NCBI RefSeq assembly: GCF_010731895.1
Contig: NZ_AP022596.1
Span: 496,001 to 560,000 of the forward strand
From: Mycolicibacterium helvum
GTDB taxonomy: Bacteria; Actinomycetota; Actinomycetes; Mycobacteriales; Mycobacteriaceae
DNA length: 64,000 nt
Reading direction: 5' to 3'
Made by a program: the position numbers and the translations under genes
Notes under the pieces: generated by a model
The model's database searches: none
What the model saw: only the letters and a program-made list of their open reading frames with translations
What the model was told of the DNA's origin: nothing
In this document: positions 35,383 through 44,580 of the stretch, one piece after another
Numbering within the stretch: position 1 is the first letter of the stretch
How the letters are laid out: every line of letters starts with the position of its first letter

Positions 35383-36039
35383 TCAGTCCTGTCGTGTCAC
35401 TGGGGCCAGCCACAACCCGACGAGCGCATCGACAAGCCCGGCAGCGGCTGTACGCCAACTGGTTAGCGGCACGGACGCGCCCTCAGCCAGAGCCCGTTCG
35501 TATTCGGCACAGGTGTGCATCAACAGGTTGCGCGCCATGATGTTGCGTTCGACGCGGACGGGTCCCGGCAGCTCGGGCAGGCAGCGGTTGATGCTCTCCA
35601 CGACGGTCACCAGCGTGGGCAATGTCAGCGCATCGCGGGTGACGGTCTTCTGGTAGGCCGGGTCGGCCATCACCTGTGCGGCGAACCGGGCGTACCACGT
35701 GGGGTTGCCCAACGCGGTCAGGTGATCCGTGAGGGGCAGCACCAGGCACTCCACCCAGGCGCGCAGGTCCGCTGAGGATCCCAGTGCGATGACCCGCTCT
35801 TCCCGGAGCTTCTCTACGGGGATGGCGTGCTTGTGCTCGATCGCGCGAACCAGGTCGGTCTTGGTACCGAAGTGGTAGCCGACGGCGGCGTTGTTGCCTT
35901 GCCCGGCAGCCTCGCTGACCTGCCGATTCGATACCGCGAAGACGCCATGCTCGGCAAACAGCCGCTCGGCGGCGGTCAGGATCGCTTCACGGGTGAGGCT
36001 GGCCCGATCCGTGCGGGTCCCTTTGGTCGCGGTGGTCAT
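35383..36039 (-). CDS. TetR-family transcriptional regulator
   Basis: A 218-residue TetR protein. The N-terminal HTH (about 12-60) reads TREAILTAAERLFAEHGVFAVSNRQVSEAAGQGNNAAVGYHFGTKTDLV, a standard TetR DNA-binding domain with the YHF end-motif. The C-terminal ligand-binding domain (about 75-215) is of the group ending in MARNLLMHTCAEYERAL. It heads the ferredoxin-P450-amidohydrolase operon and probably represses it until an inducer, substrate or CoA ester, binds. An inverted repeat 31 bp upstream of its ATG, with a near-identical copy upstream of the neighbouring SDR, is the likely operator. Confidence 0.9.
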   Translation of the reverse strand: MTTATKGTRTDRASLTREAILTAAERLFAEHGVFAVSNRQVSEAAGQGNNAAVGYHFGTKTDLVRAIEHKHAIPVEKLREERVIALGSSADLRAWVECLVLPLTDHLTALGNPTWYARFAAQVMADPAYQKTVTRDALTLPTLVTVVESINRCLPELPGPVRVERNIMARNLLMHTCAEYERALAEGASVPLTSWRTAAAGLVDALVGLWLAPVTRQD

Positions 36040-36069
36040 CGCTGGCCAGTCAACTCCGGCCACACTATT

Positions 36070-36087
36070 AAGTCAAGCGATTGATTT
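36070..36087. promoter_or_regulatory. Candidate TetR operator, copy 1
   Basis: AAGTCAAGCGATTGATTT is an inverted repeat (AARTCAA-N4-TTGAYTT with one arm mismatch). It lies 31 bp upstream of the TetR ATG and overlaps the stop codon of the neighbouring SDR. The copy at 36971 differs at a single spacer base. Confidence 0.65.
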
Positions 36088-36901
36088 ACGAATCCTGAGG
36101 CTTCTTTTTCTTCGGCACCGGCTTGCCGGCCGCAGTCCCGCCATCGACCGGCAGAACCGTGCCGGTGACATACGGCGAGCGATCGCCGGCGAAGAACAGA
36201 ATTGCCTCGGCGACATCGGCGGCGGTCCCCTCCCGCTCCAGCGGTCGGTCAGCCCGCATGGTCGCCCGAATGCCGGCCTCGAACTTGGCGACCTGCTCGG
36301 CGTCCATGCCGTGTGCGGACTTCGACACGATGGCGGTCCGGATGTGGCCGGGCGCAAGACAGTTCACCCGGACCTCGTAGTTCGCCAGCTCAATGGCAGC
36401 GCATTTGGTGAAGTGGATGACCGCGGCCTTGGATGCCCGATACGTCATCACACCGCCGCCGGCCTGGATTCCACCGATGGACGTCAGGTTGATGATCGAA
36501 CCTCCGCCGGAGCTCTTCATGTGCCGGGCCGCGTCTCTGGTGCCGGCCATGACGGCCTTCAGGTTGATGGCCATGATGTTCTCGAAGTCGGCCAGATCGT
36601 CTTCGAGGAAACTGCGGTGCATCGTCCCCGAGATCCCCGCGTTATTGACCATGACATCGATCCGGCCGAACTTCTCCACCGCGGTGTCGATCAGCCCGGT
36701 GATCTGCTCGGTGTCCGCGACGTCGGCAGGCACGAACAGTGCCTGCGGATCCCGGTCGGCCAATACCCGGCCCCGTTCGACGTCGACGTCACCGAACACG
36801 ACGGTCGCGCCCTCGGCGAGGAACCGCTCGACAATGCCGGCGCCGAGTCCCGATGCGCCGCCGGTGACGACCGCGACCTTGCCTGCCAATTCGTTGCCCA
36901 T
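36086..36901 (-). CDS. Short-chain dehydrogenase/reductase
   Basis: A 271-residue SDR. Rossmann motif VTGGASGLGAGIVERF, acidic VVFGDVDVERG (NAD preference), VNNAGISG, catalytic Ser in NLTSIGGIQ, Tyr and Lys in YRASKAAVIHF, and the closing YVTGTVLPVDGG. The tail is Lys-rich (PVPKKKKPQDS), like the tail of the crotonase in the neighbouring operon. It likely oxidises an alcohol generated by the P450. The promoter region (36902-37055) contains the second copy of the putative TetR operator, so it is probably in the same regulon although separately transcribed. Confidence 0.87.
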   Translation of the reverse strand: MGNELAGKVAVVTGGASGLGAGIVERFLAEGATVVFGDVDVERGRVLADRDPQALFVPADVADTEQITGLIDTAVEKFGRIDVMVNNAGISGTMHRSFLEDDLADFENIMAINLKAVMAGTRDAARHMKSSGGGSIINLTSIGGIQAGGGVMTYRASKAAVIHFTKCAAIELANYEVRVNCLAPGHIRTAIVSKSAHGMDAEQVAKFEAGIRATMRADRPLEREGTAADVAEAILFFAGDRSPYVTGTVLPVDGGTAAGKPVPKKKKPQDS

Positions 36902-36970
36902 GACGGCTCAATCCCTCTCGTCCGCACGCCGATCCGGCGGCGTTCGCAGTCAACTCGCTGCATCCGACCG

Positions 36971-36988
36971 AAGTCAAGCGGTTGATTT
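36971..36988. promoter_or_regulatory. Candidate TetR operator, copy 2
   Basis: AAGTCAAGCGGTTGATTT, differing from the copy at 36070 at one spacer base. It is 70 bp upstream of the SDR start on the minus strand and 68 bp upstream of the LysR start on the plus strand, so it could influence either promoter. Confidence 0.65.
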
Positions 36989-37055
36989 AAATGAGCACAG
37001 CGCACCGGAATGGACGCACACTGGAAGCTCTCAGCCATCGCCGACCCAGGAGATC

Positions 37056-37967
37056 ATGACGAACGCCGACGTCACCTTGCGCCAGCTGCGGTACTTCGCC
37101 GTTCTCGGCACCGAACTGAATTATCGGCGCGCTGCCGACAAGCTGTTCATCACCCAGCCGGCATTGTCGACGGCGATAAAGCAGCTCGAGCACCAATTCG
37201 GAGTCGGGTTGTTCACCCGCAACACGCGCGAGGTCGCGCTGACCGACCTGGGTGCGGCATGGCTGCCCCAGGTGCAACAGGCGCTGGCCGGGGTCGATGC
37301 CGTGGTCGCCAACCTCGTGACAATGTCGGGGACCCAGCAGGGAGTGTTGCGGCTCGGCTATCTGATCGGCACAGGCGCCGACTTGTTGTTCCGGATCGTT
37401 CGGCATTTCGAGGCGGCCCATCCCGGCGTGGTCGTGGAACCCAGCGAATACGACTTCGCCGACCCCACCGCGGGTCTCGGCGACGGCAGCATGGAAGTCG
37501 CTTTGATCCGGCCGCCGGTGGATCTGCCCGAACACCGCATGCTGATGCTGGACGCCGAAAGCTGGGTGGCCTGCCTGCCGCGGGATCACCGGCTGGCCAC
37601 CCGCGCCGAGATCGACATCACCGAACTGCTCGACGAGCCGATCGTGTGCGCTCCGATGACCGCCGGGGGCTGGCGCGACTACTGGTTGGCGATGGATGTG
37701 CGCGGCAACCGCCCGCCGTCCATTGCCGGGATTGCCGCCACCTACGAAGCCGAGACGACGATGGTCGCCCGTGGCCTCGGCATCAGTTTCACGACGTCGT
37801 CGGTGGCGCATTTCTACGATCGCCCCGGCATTGTTTACGTGCCGATCACCGGACGGCCGCCCAGCTATACGGCGCTGGCATGGCATCCCGGGCGGTTGTC
37901 TCCGCAGGCAGAAGCCCTGATTGTGCATGTTCAGGAACAGTGGAACTTCGGCGATGAGCACCGGTGA
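37056..37967 (+). CDS. LysR-family transcriptional regulator
   Basis: A 303-residue LysR protein. The winged-HTH (about 5-65) reads LRQLRYFAVLGTELNYRRAADKLFITQPALSTAIKQLEHQFGVGLFTR. The effector domain follows from about 92 (GVLRLGYLIGTGADLL). ATG 37056 has AGGAG 4-8 bp upstream; the open frame extends far upstream but only as antisense of the SDR gene. LysR proteins usually activate adjacent genes in response to a small-molecule inducer. The next gene downstream on the same strand is an APC permease with the amine transaminase and racemase, the most likely targets. Confidence 0.9.
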   Translation: MTNADVTLRQLRYFAVLGTELNYRRAADKLFITQPALSTAIKQLEHQFGVGLFTRNTREVALTDLGAAWLPQVQQALAGVDAVVANLVTMSGTQQGVLRLGYLIGTGADLLFRIVRHFEAAHPGVVVEPSEYDFADPTAGLGDGSMEVALIRPPVDLPEHRMLMLDAESWVACLPRDHRLATRAEIDITELLDEPIVCAPMTAGGWRDYWLAMDVRGNRPPSIAGIAATYEAETTMVARGLGISFTTSSVAHFYDRPGIVYVPITGRPPSYTALAWHPGRLSPQAEALIVHVQEQWNFGDEHR

Positions 37968-38072
37968 TAAACCACGGTTATCAGTCCATTGAAATGTGGA
38001 ACTTCCGAAAGTGCTGGCAGCGGGTTTTCCTGGCTTCAGTTGTTTGATGAGCCGCCCTGACCTGGAGTGACC

Positions 38073-39593
38073 ATGACCGATGCGTTGAGACCGTCCACTC
38101 ATTCGCCATTGCCACCCGCGTCCCATCCGGGAGAAAGCGAGGACGACCGGCTCGCGGACTTCGGCTACCGGCAGCGGCTTGATCGGTCGGTGGGCTCGCT
38201 CGCATCGTTCGCGATCGGGTTCGCCACCATCAGTGCCACCACCGCGGTGTTCACCGGCTTCGGCGCCGGCTACTTCACCGCAGGCGCGCCGTTCGTGTGG
38301 ACGCTGCTGCTGGCCGGCGTGGTGTTCTCCCTGTGGGCGTTCATCGCCGCCGACCTGACGGCCAAGATCCCGCTTGCCGGCTACGCCTACCAATGGACCA
38401 GCCGGATCAACGGCGCCAGCATGGGCTGGTTCACCGGGTTCGTCGCGCTGCTCGGCTGGATCAGCGGCATGACCGGCGTTGGCTTCATCCTGTCGGGTTA
38501 CCTGGGCGGCCTTTTCGGCTGGAACATGAATCAGAGCGAACAGATCCTCGTCGCCATCGCCGTGGTCTTCCTCTGCGTCCTCATCAACATCTACGGTGTG
38601 CGCTTTGCGACCATGGTCAACAACATCGGCGTGAGTCTCGAGCTGGTCATCACCGTCGGCGCCACGCTGTTGGTGGCCGCCATCGCGTTTTCGGCCCCCG
38701 AGAACCATCAACCGATCTCGGTGCTGTTCACCGGAGGACAATCGGGTGACAAGGACTCCTATGCGGTCGCATGGCTGGCCGCCGCACTCGGACCGTTCTT
38801 CGGCCTGATTGGGGTGGAGGCCGGTGCCGACGTCGCCGAGGAGACCAAGAACGCCCGCCACGTGGTGCCCCGAACCATGTTCTACGCGCTGGTCACTTCG
38901 ATCGTCATTGAGCTGCTGATGTACATCGTCTACGTGCTCGCGATCCGGGACGAGGCGGCGGTACAAGCCAACTCGGCAGCGCCGATCGAGGAGATCATCA
39001 ACCAGCAAGCCGGGCCGGTCGTCACCAAAATCGTTGTCGCGGTGGCATTGACGAACATTCTGGCCTGCCTGCTGTCCAACATCCTGGTGGCCACCCGGCT
39101 GACCTACTCGATGGCCCGAGACAACATGTTGCCGGCCTCGCACCTGTGGCGCCATGTTTCACCCAAGAGCAAGACGCCCACCTACGCCGTGATCGGACTG
39201 GGTTGCCTGTCGACCGTGCTGCTGTTGTCCGCACTGGTCAATGAGAAGGCGTTCAACTACATCCTGGGCATCGCCTCGCTGCTGTTTTTCTCCGTCTACA
39301 TCCTGCAGACCATCGGGCTGCTGATCGGCGTGCGCAAGGGCACCATCCCACCGGGCGAGCCGGGCACCTTTGACCTGGGCCGGTTCCGCGTCCCGATCTA
39401 CGTGACCGCGCTGATCGTGTTCCTCGGGGTGGCCGTAGCACTGGTCTTCCTGCCCCAGTTTGCCGGCAACGGCTGGGTATTCCTCGGCATCGTCGCGGTC
39501 GGGGGGCTCTGGTGGGGCACTGGACTGCGCAACCGTCTGCGCCGCGGCGATGCCGGATCGGACTTCGCCCGCACTCATCTCATCAACGACTAG
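38073..39593 (+). CDS. APC-family amino acid/amine permease
   Basis: A 506-residue integral membrane protein with about 12 hydrophobic helices. The first (ASFAIGFATISATTAVFTGFGAGYF) shows the unwound glycine-rich TM1 typical of the amino acid-polyamine-organocation superfamily. Other landmarks are KIPLAGYAYQWTSRINGASMGWF and GVEAGADVAEETKNARHVVPR, a conserved APC loop. The sequence resembles the amino acid/GABA permease group. ATG 38073 follows GGAG by 5 bp. The transaminase starts 24 bp downstream, so the permease probably imports the amine or amino acid processed by that enzyme. Confidence 0.87.
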   Translation: MTDALRPSTHSPLPPASHPGESEDDRLADFGYRQRLDRSVGSLASFAIGFATISATTAVFTGFGAGYFTAGAPFVWTLLLAGVVFSLWAFIAADLTAKIPLAGYAYQWTSRINGASMGWFTGFVALLGWISGMTGVGFILSGYLGGLFGWNMNQSEQILVAIAVVFLCVLINIYGVRFATMVNNIGVSLELVITVGATLLVAAIAFSAPENHQPISVLFTGGQSGDKDSYAVAWLAAALGPFFGLIGVEAGADVAEETKNARHVVPRTMFYALVTSIVIELLMYIVYVLAIRDEAAVQANSAAPIEEIINQQAGPVVTKIVVAVALTNILACLLSNILVATRLTYSMARDNMLPASHLWRHVSPKSKTPTYAVIGLGCLSTVLLLSALVNEKAFNYILGIASLLFFSVYILQTIGLLIGVRKGTIPPGEPGTFDLGRFRVPIYVTALIVFLGVAVALVFLPQFAGNGWVFLGIVAVGGLWWGTGLRNRLRRGDAGSDFARTHLIND

Positions 39594-39617
39594 TTATCCG
39601 AAAGGGACGTCAAATTC

Positions 39618-40637
39618 ATGGCAATCAACACCGATCTCTCCACCAGCAACCTGGTCAGCGTCGAGCCCGGCGCCATCCGTGAGGCCACGCCGCCCGGCTC
39701 GGTGATCCAGTACAGCGATTACGAACTCGACTATTCAAGCCAATTCGCCGGCGGCGCCGCCTGGATCGAAGGTGAGTACATCCCGGCATCAGAGGCCAGA
39801 ATCTCGATCTTCGACACCGGATTCGGGCACTCCGACCTGACGTACACGGTCGCCCATGTGTGGCACGGCAACATCTTCCGGCTCGGAGATCACTTGGACC
39901 GGCTGCTCGACGGCGCCCGCAAGCTGCACCTGGACGCCGGGCTGACCAAGGAAGAGCTGGCCGACATCACCAAGCGCTGCGTCGCACTGTCGGGACTGCG
40001 AGAGTCCTTCGTCAACCTGACCGTTACGCGCGGCTACGGAAAACGCAAGGGCGAGAAAGACTTGTCCAAGCTCAATCATCAGGTTTACATCTACGCCATC
40101 CCCTACCTGTGGGCGTTCCCGCCGGAGGAGCAGATCTTCGGCACCACCGCGATCGTGCCGCGCCACGTCCGCCGCGCCGGGCGCAACACCGTCGACCCGA
40201 CCATCAAGAACTACCAGTGGGGCGATCTCACGGCGGCCAGCTTCGAGGCCAAAGAACGCGGCGCGCGCACTGCCATCCTGCTCGATGCTGACAACTGTGT
40301 GGCCGAGGGGCCGGGGTTCAACGTCGTGATCGTCAAGGACGGCAAGCTGTTCTCGCCGTCACGCAACGCGCTGCCCGGCATCACCCGCAAGACGGTGTTC
40401 GAGATCGCCGACGCCATGGGCATCGAAGCCACCCTGTGCGACGTCACCAGCCGCGAGCTCTACGACGCCGACGAGCTGATGGCAGTGACCACCGCGGGCG
40501 GGGTCACGCCGATCATCTCGCTGGACGGCGAGACGTTCAGCCAGGGCGAGCCCGGTCCGCTGACGGTGGCGATCCGAGATCGCTTCTGGGCGTTGATGGA
40601 CGAGCCATCGCCGCTCATCGAAGCCATCGACTACTGA
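39618..40637 (+). CDS. Class IV PLP aminotransferase, (R)-selective amine transaminase-like
   Basis: A 339-residue fold-type IV aminotransferase. Blocks YSDYELDYSSQFAGGAAWIEG, SEARISIFDTGFGHSDLTYTV, HVWHGNIFRLGDHLDRL, DPTIKNYQWGDL (PLP Lys 197) and AEGPGFNVVIVKDG closely match the Arthrobacter (R)-amine transaminase ATA-117; homologues are known from Mycobacterium vanbaalenii. Ordinary branched-chain or D-amino-acid aminotransferases of this fold lack this wording. Such enzymes transfer an amino group from an (R)-amine to pyruvate, forming D-alanine. Their natural role is not established. The alanine racemase gene begins 1 bp after the stop and a permease precedes it, so a compact amine-utilisation unit is likely. 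Confidence 0.88.
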   Translation: MAINTDLSTSNLVSVEPGAIREATPPGSVIQYSDYELDYSSQFAGGAAWIEGEYIPASEARISIFDTGFGHSDLTYTVAHVWHGNIFRLGDHLDRLLDGARKLHLDAGLTKEELADITKRCVALSGLRESFVNLTVTRGYGKRKGEKDLSKLNHQVYIYAIPYLWAFPPEEQIFGTTAIVPRHVRRAGRNTVDPTIKNYQWGDLTAASFEAKERGARTAILLDADNCVAEGPGFNVVIVKDGKLFSPSRNALPGITRKTVFEIADAMGIEATLCDVTSRELYDADELMAVTTAGGVTPIISLDGETFSQGEPGPLTVAIRDRFWALMDEPSPLIEAIDY

Positions 40638-40638
40638 G

Positions 40639-41781
40639 GTGGCGGCCGTCGAGGCCGTGATCGACCTTGGCGCGATCGTCCATAACGTGCAGGTGGTGGC
40701 CGAGCGCGCGCGATCGGGCGTGATGGCCGTGGTCAAGGCCAACGGCTACGGACACGGCGCCACCCCGGTTGCGCGCGCCGCGTTGGACGCTGGCGCCGCC
40801 GAGATCGGGGTGGCCACCGTCGAGGAGGCGCTGGCCCTACGACGCGACGGGGTCAGCGCCCCGATCGTTGCCTGGTTGCACACGCCCACAACTGATTTCG
40901 CCGCCGCAGTCGCCGCCGACATCGAAGTGGTGGTGTCCTCGGCCCGCCAACTGGCCGAGGTGGCGGCCTGCGCCGAGGTCGTCGGCAGCGCAGCGACGAT
41001 CGGGGTCAAGGTCGACACCGGACTCGGGCGCAACGGCGCCGCGTTGCCGGATTGGCCGGATCTCTGCGACACCGTGGCCAAGCATTCCGCGACCGGTGCG
41101 GTCGTGATGCGCACGGCGATGACACACCTGGCCAGGGGTGACGAGCCACATCACCCGCTCAACGACCAGCAGGCGGCGTTCCTGGACGCTTGTGTGGCCG
41201 ATCTGGGCCGCGCGGGCGCTCCCGCCCAGGTAGTCCACATGTCGAATTCGGCTGCCGCCCTGACCCGACCGGACTTGTCACGCGACCTTGTGCGCGCCGG
41301 GATCGCCGTCTACGGACACACCCCCGTTCCGCAGCTCGGCGATTTCGGGCTGGCACCGGCGATGACGCTGACTGCCGAGATCGCGGTTGTCAAGAAAATC
41401 TCCGCAGGACAGGGCGTTTCGTACAACCACACGTGGGTTGCGCCGCGCGACACCACGATCGCAGTGGTCGCTTGTGGTTACGCAGACGGGATCCCGCGGG
41501 TACTGACCGACTGGTTGACCGTGGCAATCGACGGACGTCACTTCCGCAGCGTTGGGCGGATCTGCATGGACCAGTTCGTCGTCGACCTCGGACCAGGTAG
41601 AACCGAGGTGAGCGAGGGCGACCGGGCGGTGCTATTCGGTCCGGGTAGCTGTGGTGAAGCGACGGCAGCCGACTGGGCGCGCGCCGCGGGCACGATCGAC
41701 TACGAGATCCTCTCGAGCATCCGCGGGCGCACCGCGCGGCGCTATGTGTCCCGAGCCAGGATCAACCGGCAGGCGTCCTGA
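40639..41781 (+). CDS. Alanine racemase (probable catabolic second copy)
   Basis: A 380-residue fold-type III PLP enzyme interconverting L- and D-alanine. PLP Lys 33 lies in [12 protein letters not shown]; the second catalytic Tyr is Y262 in [11 protein letters not shown]; the closing [12 protein letters not shown] motif is present. The GTG start is 1 bp after the transaminase stop. An essential alr normally sits in a different context in mycobacteria (with groEL/tsaE genes), so this copy is probably dedicated to D-alanine formed by the adjacent (R)-amine transaminase. The 3' end overlaps the convergent FGGY kinase gene by 40 bp. Confidence 0.9.
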   Translation: MAAVEAVIDLGAIVHNVQVVAERARSGVMAVVKANGYGHGATPVARAALDAGAAEIGVATVEEALALRRDGVSAPIVAWLHTPTTDFAAAVAADIEVVVSSARQLAEVAACAEVVGSAATIGVKVDTGLGRNGAALPDWPDLCDTVAKHSATGAVVMRTAMTHLARGDEPHHPLNDQQAAFLDACVADLGRAGAPAQVVHMSNSAAALTRPDLSRDLVRAGIAVYGHTPVPQLGDFGLAPAMTLTAEIAVVKKISAGQGVSYNHTWVAPRDTTIAVVACGYADGIPRVLTDWLTVAIDGRHFRSVGRICMDQFVVDLGPGRTEVSEGDRAVLFGPGSCGEATAADWARAAGTIDYEILSSIRGRTARRYVSRARINRQAS

Positions 41782-43145
41782 TAACGGTCCATGACCGCCG
41801 GGGTCGGCTCGGCGTCATAGACCACGGCCTGGCTTGTCGCCCACGTCGGCGGGACATCGCCGCCCGACAGCGTCCAGGCCGCCTGACGCGCGGCCCCGAG
41901 GGCAACGTACTCGCCCGGTTCAGGCACCACGACCGGCACCCCGAGCACGGCAGGCGCGATCCGCCGAACCGCTTCGGATCGCACACCGCCACCGACGATC
42001 ATCACCCGTTCGGTGGCGATGCCCTGGTCGGCGATCTTGTCCAGGCAGAACCGCATCGAGGCGAGCAAACCCTCGACGGCAGCGCGGGCCACGTTGGCCG
42101 GCAACATGTTACGACCAGTCACGCCGTGCAGCGCCCCGGTGGCATCGGGCAGGTTCGGTGAGCGCTCACCGTCGAAATATGGCACCCAGACCAGCCCCTC
42201 GGCTCCGGCCCGCGCACTCAGCGCCAGGTCGGAGAATTCCTCGAAGTTCACGCCGAGCATGGCGGCGACGGCAGCCAGCACGGGCGCGCCGTTCAGCGTG
42301 CACACCAACGGCAGATACCGGCCGGTCGCGTCGGCGAAACCTGCGACCAGACCGTCCGCATCGTTGGGCACCGTATCGCCGACAGCGCTGACAACCCCGG
42401 ACGTGCCCAACGAGATCACGCAGTCACCGACACGCGCACCCAGGCCCAGCGCGGCAGCTGCGTTATCGCCGGCACCGGGCCCCAGCAGGGCCCCTGCCAG
42501 AGTCCGCCCGGCCTCGTCGTGCGGTCCGAGCACCCGGGGCAGAGCAGGACTGCGGCCCCGCATCGCCGCGCTCAGCACGTCGGGCCGGTACTCGCCGGTG
42601 GCAGCGGCGAAATAGCCCGTGCCACTGGCATCGCTGCGGTCGGTACGTAATGCCGCGATGTCGGTGCTGTCGCCCAGTCGCCAGGTCAGGTAGTCGTGCG
42701 GCAGGCACACCGCCGCGGTCGCATCAGCGTTTCGCGGTTCGTGGTCGGCGAGCCAGCGAATTTTGGTAACGGTGAACGATGCGACCGGCACGACACCGAT
42801 CTGCGCGGCCCACCACGACGATCCGCCGAATTCGGTCACCAGTTCCGCGGAGGCGTCCCCAGAACGGGTGTCGTTCCACAACAACGCGGGTCGCACCACC
42901 GCGCCCCGCTCGTCAAGGCAGACCATGCCGTGTTGTTGTCCGCCGACCGAAACCGCCGCCACATCGTCAAGGCCGCCGGCTTGCCCGATACTGGCCTGCA
43001 GCGCGTTCCACCAGTGCTCGGGGTCGACCTCGGTACCCGGCGGGTGGGGTGCGTTCCCCGACCGCACCACCGCTCCGGTGTCGGCATCGCAAATCACAAC
43101 CTTGCACGACTGGGTGGACGAGTCGATACCAGCCACGAGCGTCAT
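41742..43145 (-). CDS. xylB: FGGY-family carbohydrate kinase (xylulokinase-like)
   Basis: A 467-residue sugar kinase. The N-terminal phosphate loop is [19 protein letters not shown], followed by [16 protein letters not shown] and LLWNDTRS, the xylulokinase pattern. The second ATPase half carries the catalytic Asp in [14 protein letters not shown] and the adenosine loop [15 protein letters not shown]. It probably phosphorylates D-xylulose, though no xylose isomerase or sugar transporter is nearby. It is transcribed alone toward the alanine racemase and overlaps that gene's 3' end. Its promoter region is shared with the divergent P450 and contains a perfect GAGAAC-N3-GTTCTC palindrome. Confidence 0.87.
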   Translation of the reverse strand: MTLVAGIDSSTQSCKVVICDADTGAVVRSGNAPHPPGTEVDPEHWWNALQASIGQAGGLDDVAAVSVGGQQHGMVCLDERGAVVRPALLWNDTRSGDASAELVTEFGGSSWWAAQIGVVPVASFTVTKIRWLADHEPRNADATAAVCLPHDYLTWRLGDSTDIAALRTDRSDASGTGYFAAATGEYRPDVLSAAMRGRSPALPRVLGPHDEAGRTLAGALLGPGAGDNAAAALGLGARVGDCVISLGTSGVVSAVGDTVPNDADGLVAGFADATGRYLPLVCTLNGAPVLAAVAAMLGVNFEEFSDLALSARAGAEGLVWVPYFDGERSPNLPDATGALHGVTGRNMLPANVARAAVEGLLASMRFCLDKIADQGIATERVMIVGGGVRSEAVRRIAPAVLGVPVVVPEPGEYVALGAARQAAWTLSGGDVPPTWATSQAVVYDAEPTPAVMDRYQDACRLILARDT

Positions 43146-43247
43146 GGCTCGGCCCTCATCACCAGTCCTCAGTCAACGGCACTCCGCTATTCAACCTGTT
43201 CAGGGGCGGCTCAATCAAACAGACGAGAGCGGTTAACCGAGCGACTA

Positions 43248-43262
43248 GAGAACATTGTTCTC
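43248..43262. promoter_or_regulatory. Candidate operator, perfect GAGAAC-ATT-GTTCTC palindrome
   Basis: The 15-bp core extends by one base on each side (A and T) into a perfect palindrome 43247-43263. It is 102 bp upstream of the P450 start and 102 bp upstream of the FGGY kinase start. It is the best copy of the GAGAAY-N3-RTTCTC motif in the window. The KstR motif (AAC-N2-GTT) differs in spacing. Confidence 0.65.
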
Positions 43263-43364
43263 TCACTTGGCCAGCAAACCTGACGCAAACCGCATACGGC
43301 ATTGACACGTTTTGAACGAAGCTGCAACAGTTGCTCACACCGCAGCCCATGGGAGGAACATCCG

Positions 43365-44546
43365 GTGACAATCAGTGCCGACAGGGATCTTCATTACGAC
43401 CCCTATGACGTCGACCAGAACATCAATCCGTTTCCGATGTTCGCCCGGCTGCGCGAAGAAGCGCCGCTCTACTACAACCCCGATCTCGACTTCTACGCGC
43501 TGAGCCGGTTCGACGATGTCAACAAGGCCGTCATCGATCACGAGACATTCATCTCCGGCCGCGGCGCACTGCTGGAGATCATCAAGTCCGGAATGGAAAT
43601 TCCCACCGGGACATTGATTTTCGAGGATCCGCCGATCCATAACATCCACCGCAATCTGTTGTCGCGTGTGTTCACCCCGCGCAAAGTTGCCGCACTCGAA
43701 CCTCAGATCCGCGAATTCACCACCCGCTGCCTCGATCCGTTGGTCGGCACGGGTCGCTTCGACTTCGTCAACGACCTCGGCGAGCAGATGCCGATGCGGG
43801 TGATCGGCATGCTCCTTGGCATTCCGGAAGACCGGCAGCGACAGATCACCGATCACGGTGAGGCGACACTTCAGAAGAAAGAGGTCGACCTACTGGCCAC
43901 CGGCGAGGTGTTCGCCGAGTTCATCGACTACCGACGTGACCACCCATCCGACGACATCATGACCGACCTGCTCAACGCCGAATTCACCGACGAGACCGGC
44001 ACGGTACGGCGTCTGGCCCGCGAGGAACTGTTGCTCTATTTGACGGTGATCGCCACCGCCGGGTCGGAGACCACCACCCGGCTGATCGGTTGGGCCGGAA
44101 AGACACTGGCCGAATACCCGGATCAGCGTCGCGAACTGGCCGAGAATCCGGCCCTCATTCCGCAGGCGATCGAAGAGCTCCTGCGCTGGGAGCCGCCGGC
44201 ACTGCAGATCGCCCGTTACGTCGCCCGCGACACCGAGTACTACGGGCAGACCGTGCCAGAAGGCTCGGCGATGCTGATGCTCGTTGGTTCAGCCAACCGC
44301 GATCACCGCCGCTTCGCTCCCGACGGCGACGTGTTCGATATTCACCGTGACCTCAAGTCGCACATGACCTTTGGGGCGGGTACCCACTTCTGCATGGGCA
44401 ACGCCCTGGCCCGGATGGAGGGGCGCATCGCGCTCGAAGAGATCCTCAAGCGCTTCCCCACCTGGGACGTCGACTGGGCAGGCGCTGTGAAGTCCCAAAC
44501 CACTGCGGTCCGCGGCTGGGATGCCATGCCGACGATCGTTACCTGA
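43365..44546 (+). CDS. Cytochrome P450
   Basis: A 393-residue P450. The I-helix motif is VIATAGSETTTRLIGW, the K-helix ExxR is EELLRW, and the haem ligand is Cys 343 in TFGAGTHFCMGNALARMEGR. The GTG start at 43365 is preceded by GGGAGG, 8 bp away. Family assignment is uncertain; it is clearly distinct from the CYP105-like enzyme at 33940. The mycofactocin-type SDR starts 34 bp downstream, suggesting hydroxylation followed by oxidation of the new alcohol. No ferredoxin is encoded next to it. Confidence 0.92.
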   Translation: MTISADRDLHYDPYDVDQNINPFPMFARLREEAPLYYNPDLDFYALSRFDDVNKAVIDHETFISGRGALLEIIKSGMEIPTGTLIFEDPPIHNIHRNLLSRVFTPRKVAALEPQIREFTTRCLDPLVGTGRFDFVNDLGEQMPMRVIGMLLGIPEDRQRQITDHGEATLQKKEVDLLATGEVFAEFIDYRRDHPSDDIMTDLLNAEFTDETGTVRRLAREELLLYLTVIATAGSETTTRLIGWAGKTLAEYPDQRRELAENPALIPQAIEELLRWEPPALQIARYVARDTEYYGQTVPEGSAMLMLVGSANRDHRRFAPDGDVFDIHRDLKSHMTFGAGTHFCMGNALARMEGRIALEEILKRFPTWDVDWAGAVKSQTTAVRGWDAMPTIVT

Positions 44547-44580
44547 CATCCACCAACTACGACAATAGGACTGAAGAACC

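Noticed and set aside
36393..37055. Long N-terminal extension of the LysR reading frame
   Set aside because: The extension is antisense to the SDR gene, has no LysR homology, and a good AGGAG plus ATG lies at 37056.
41742..41781. 40-bp convergent overlap of alanine racemase and FGGY kinase
   Set aside because: Checked as a possible frameshift, but both C-termini look normal for their families; convergent overlaps of this size are not unusual in compact genomes.
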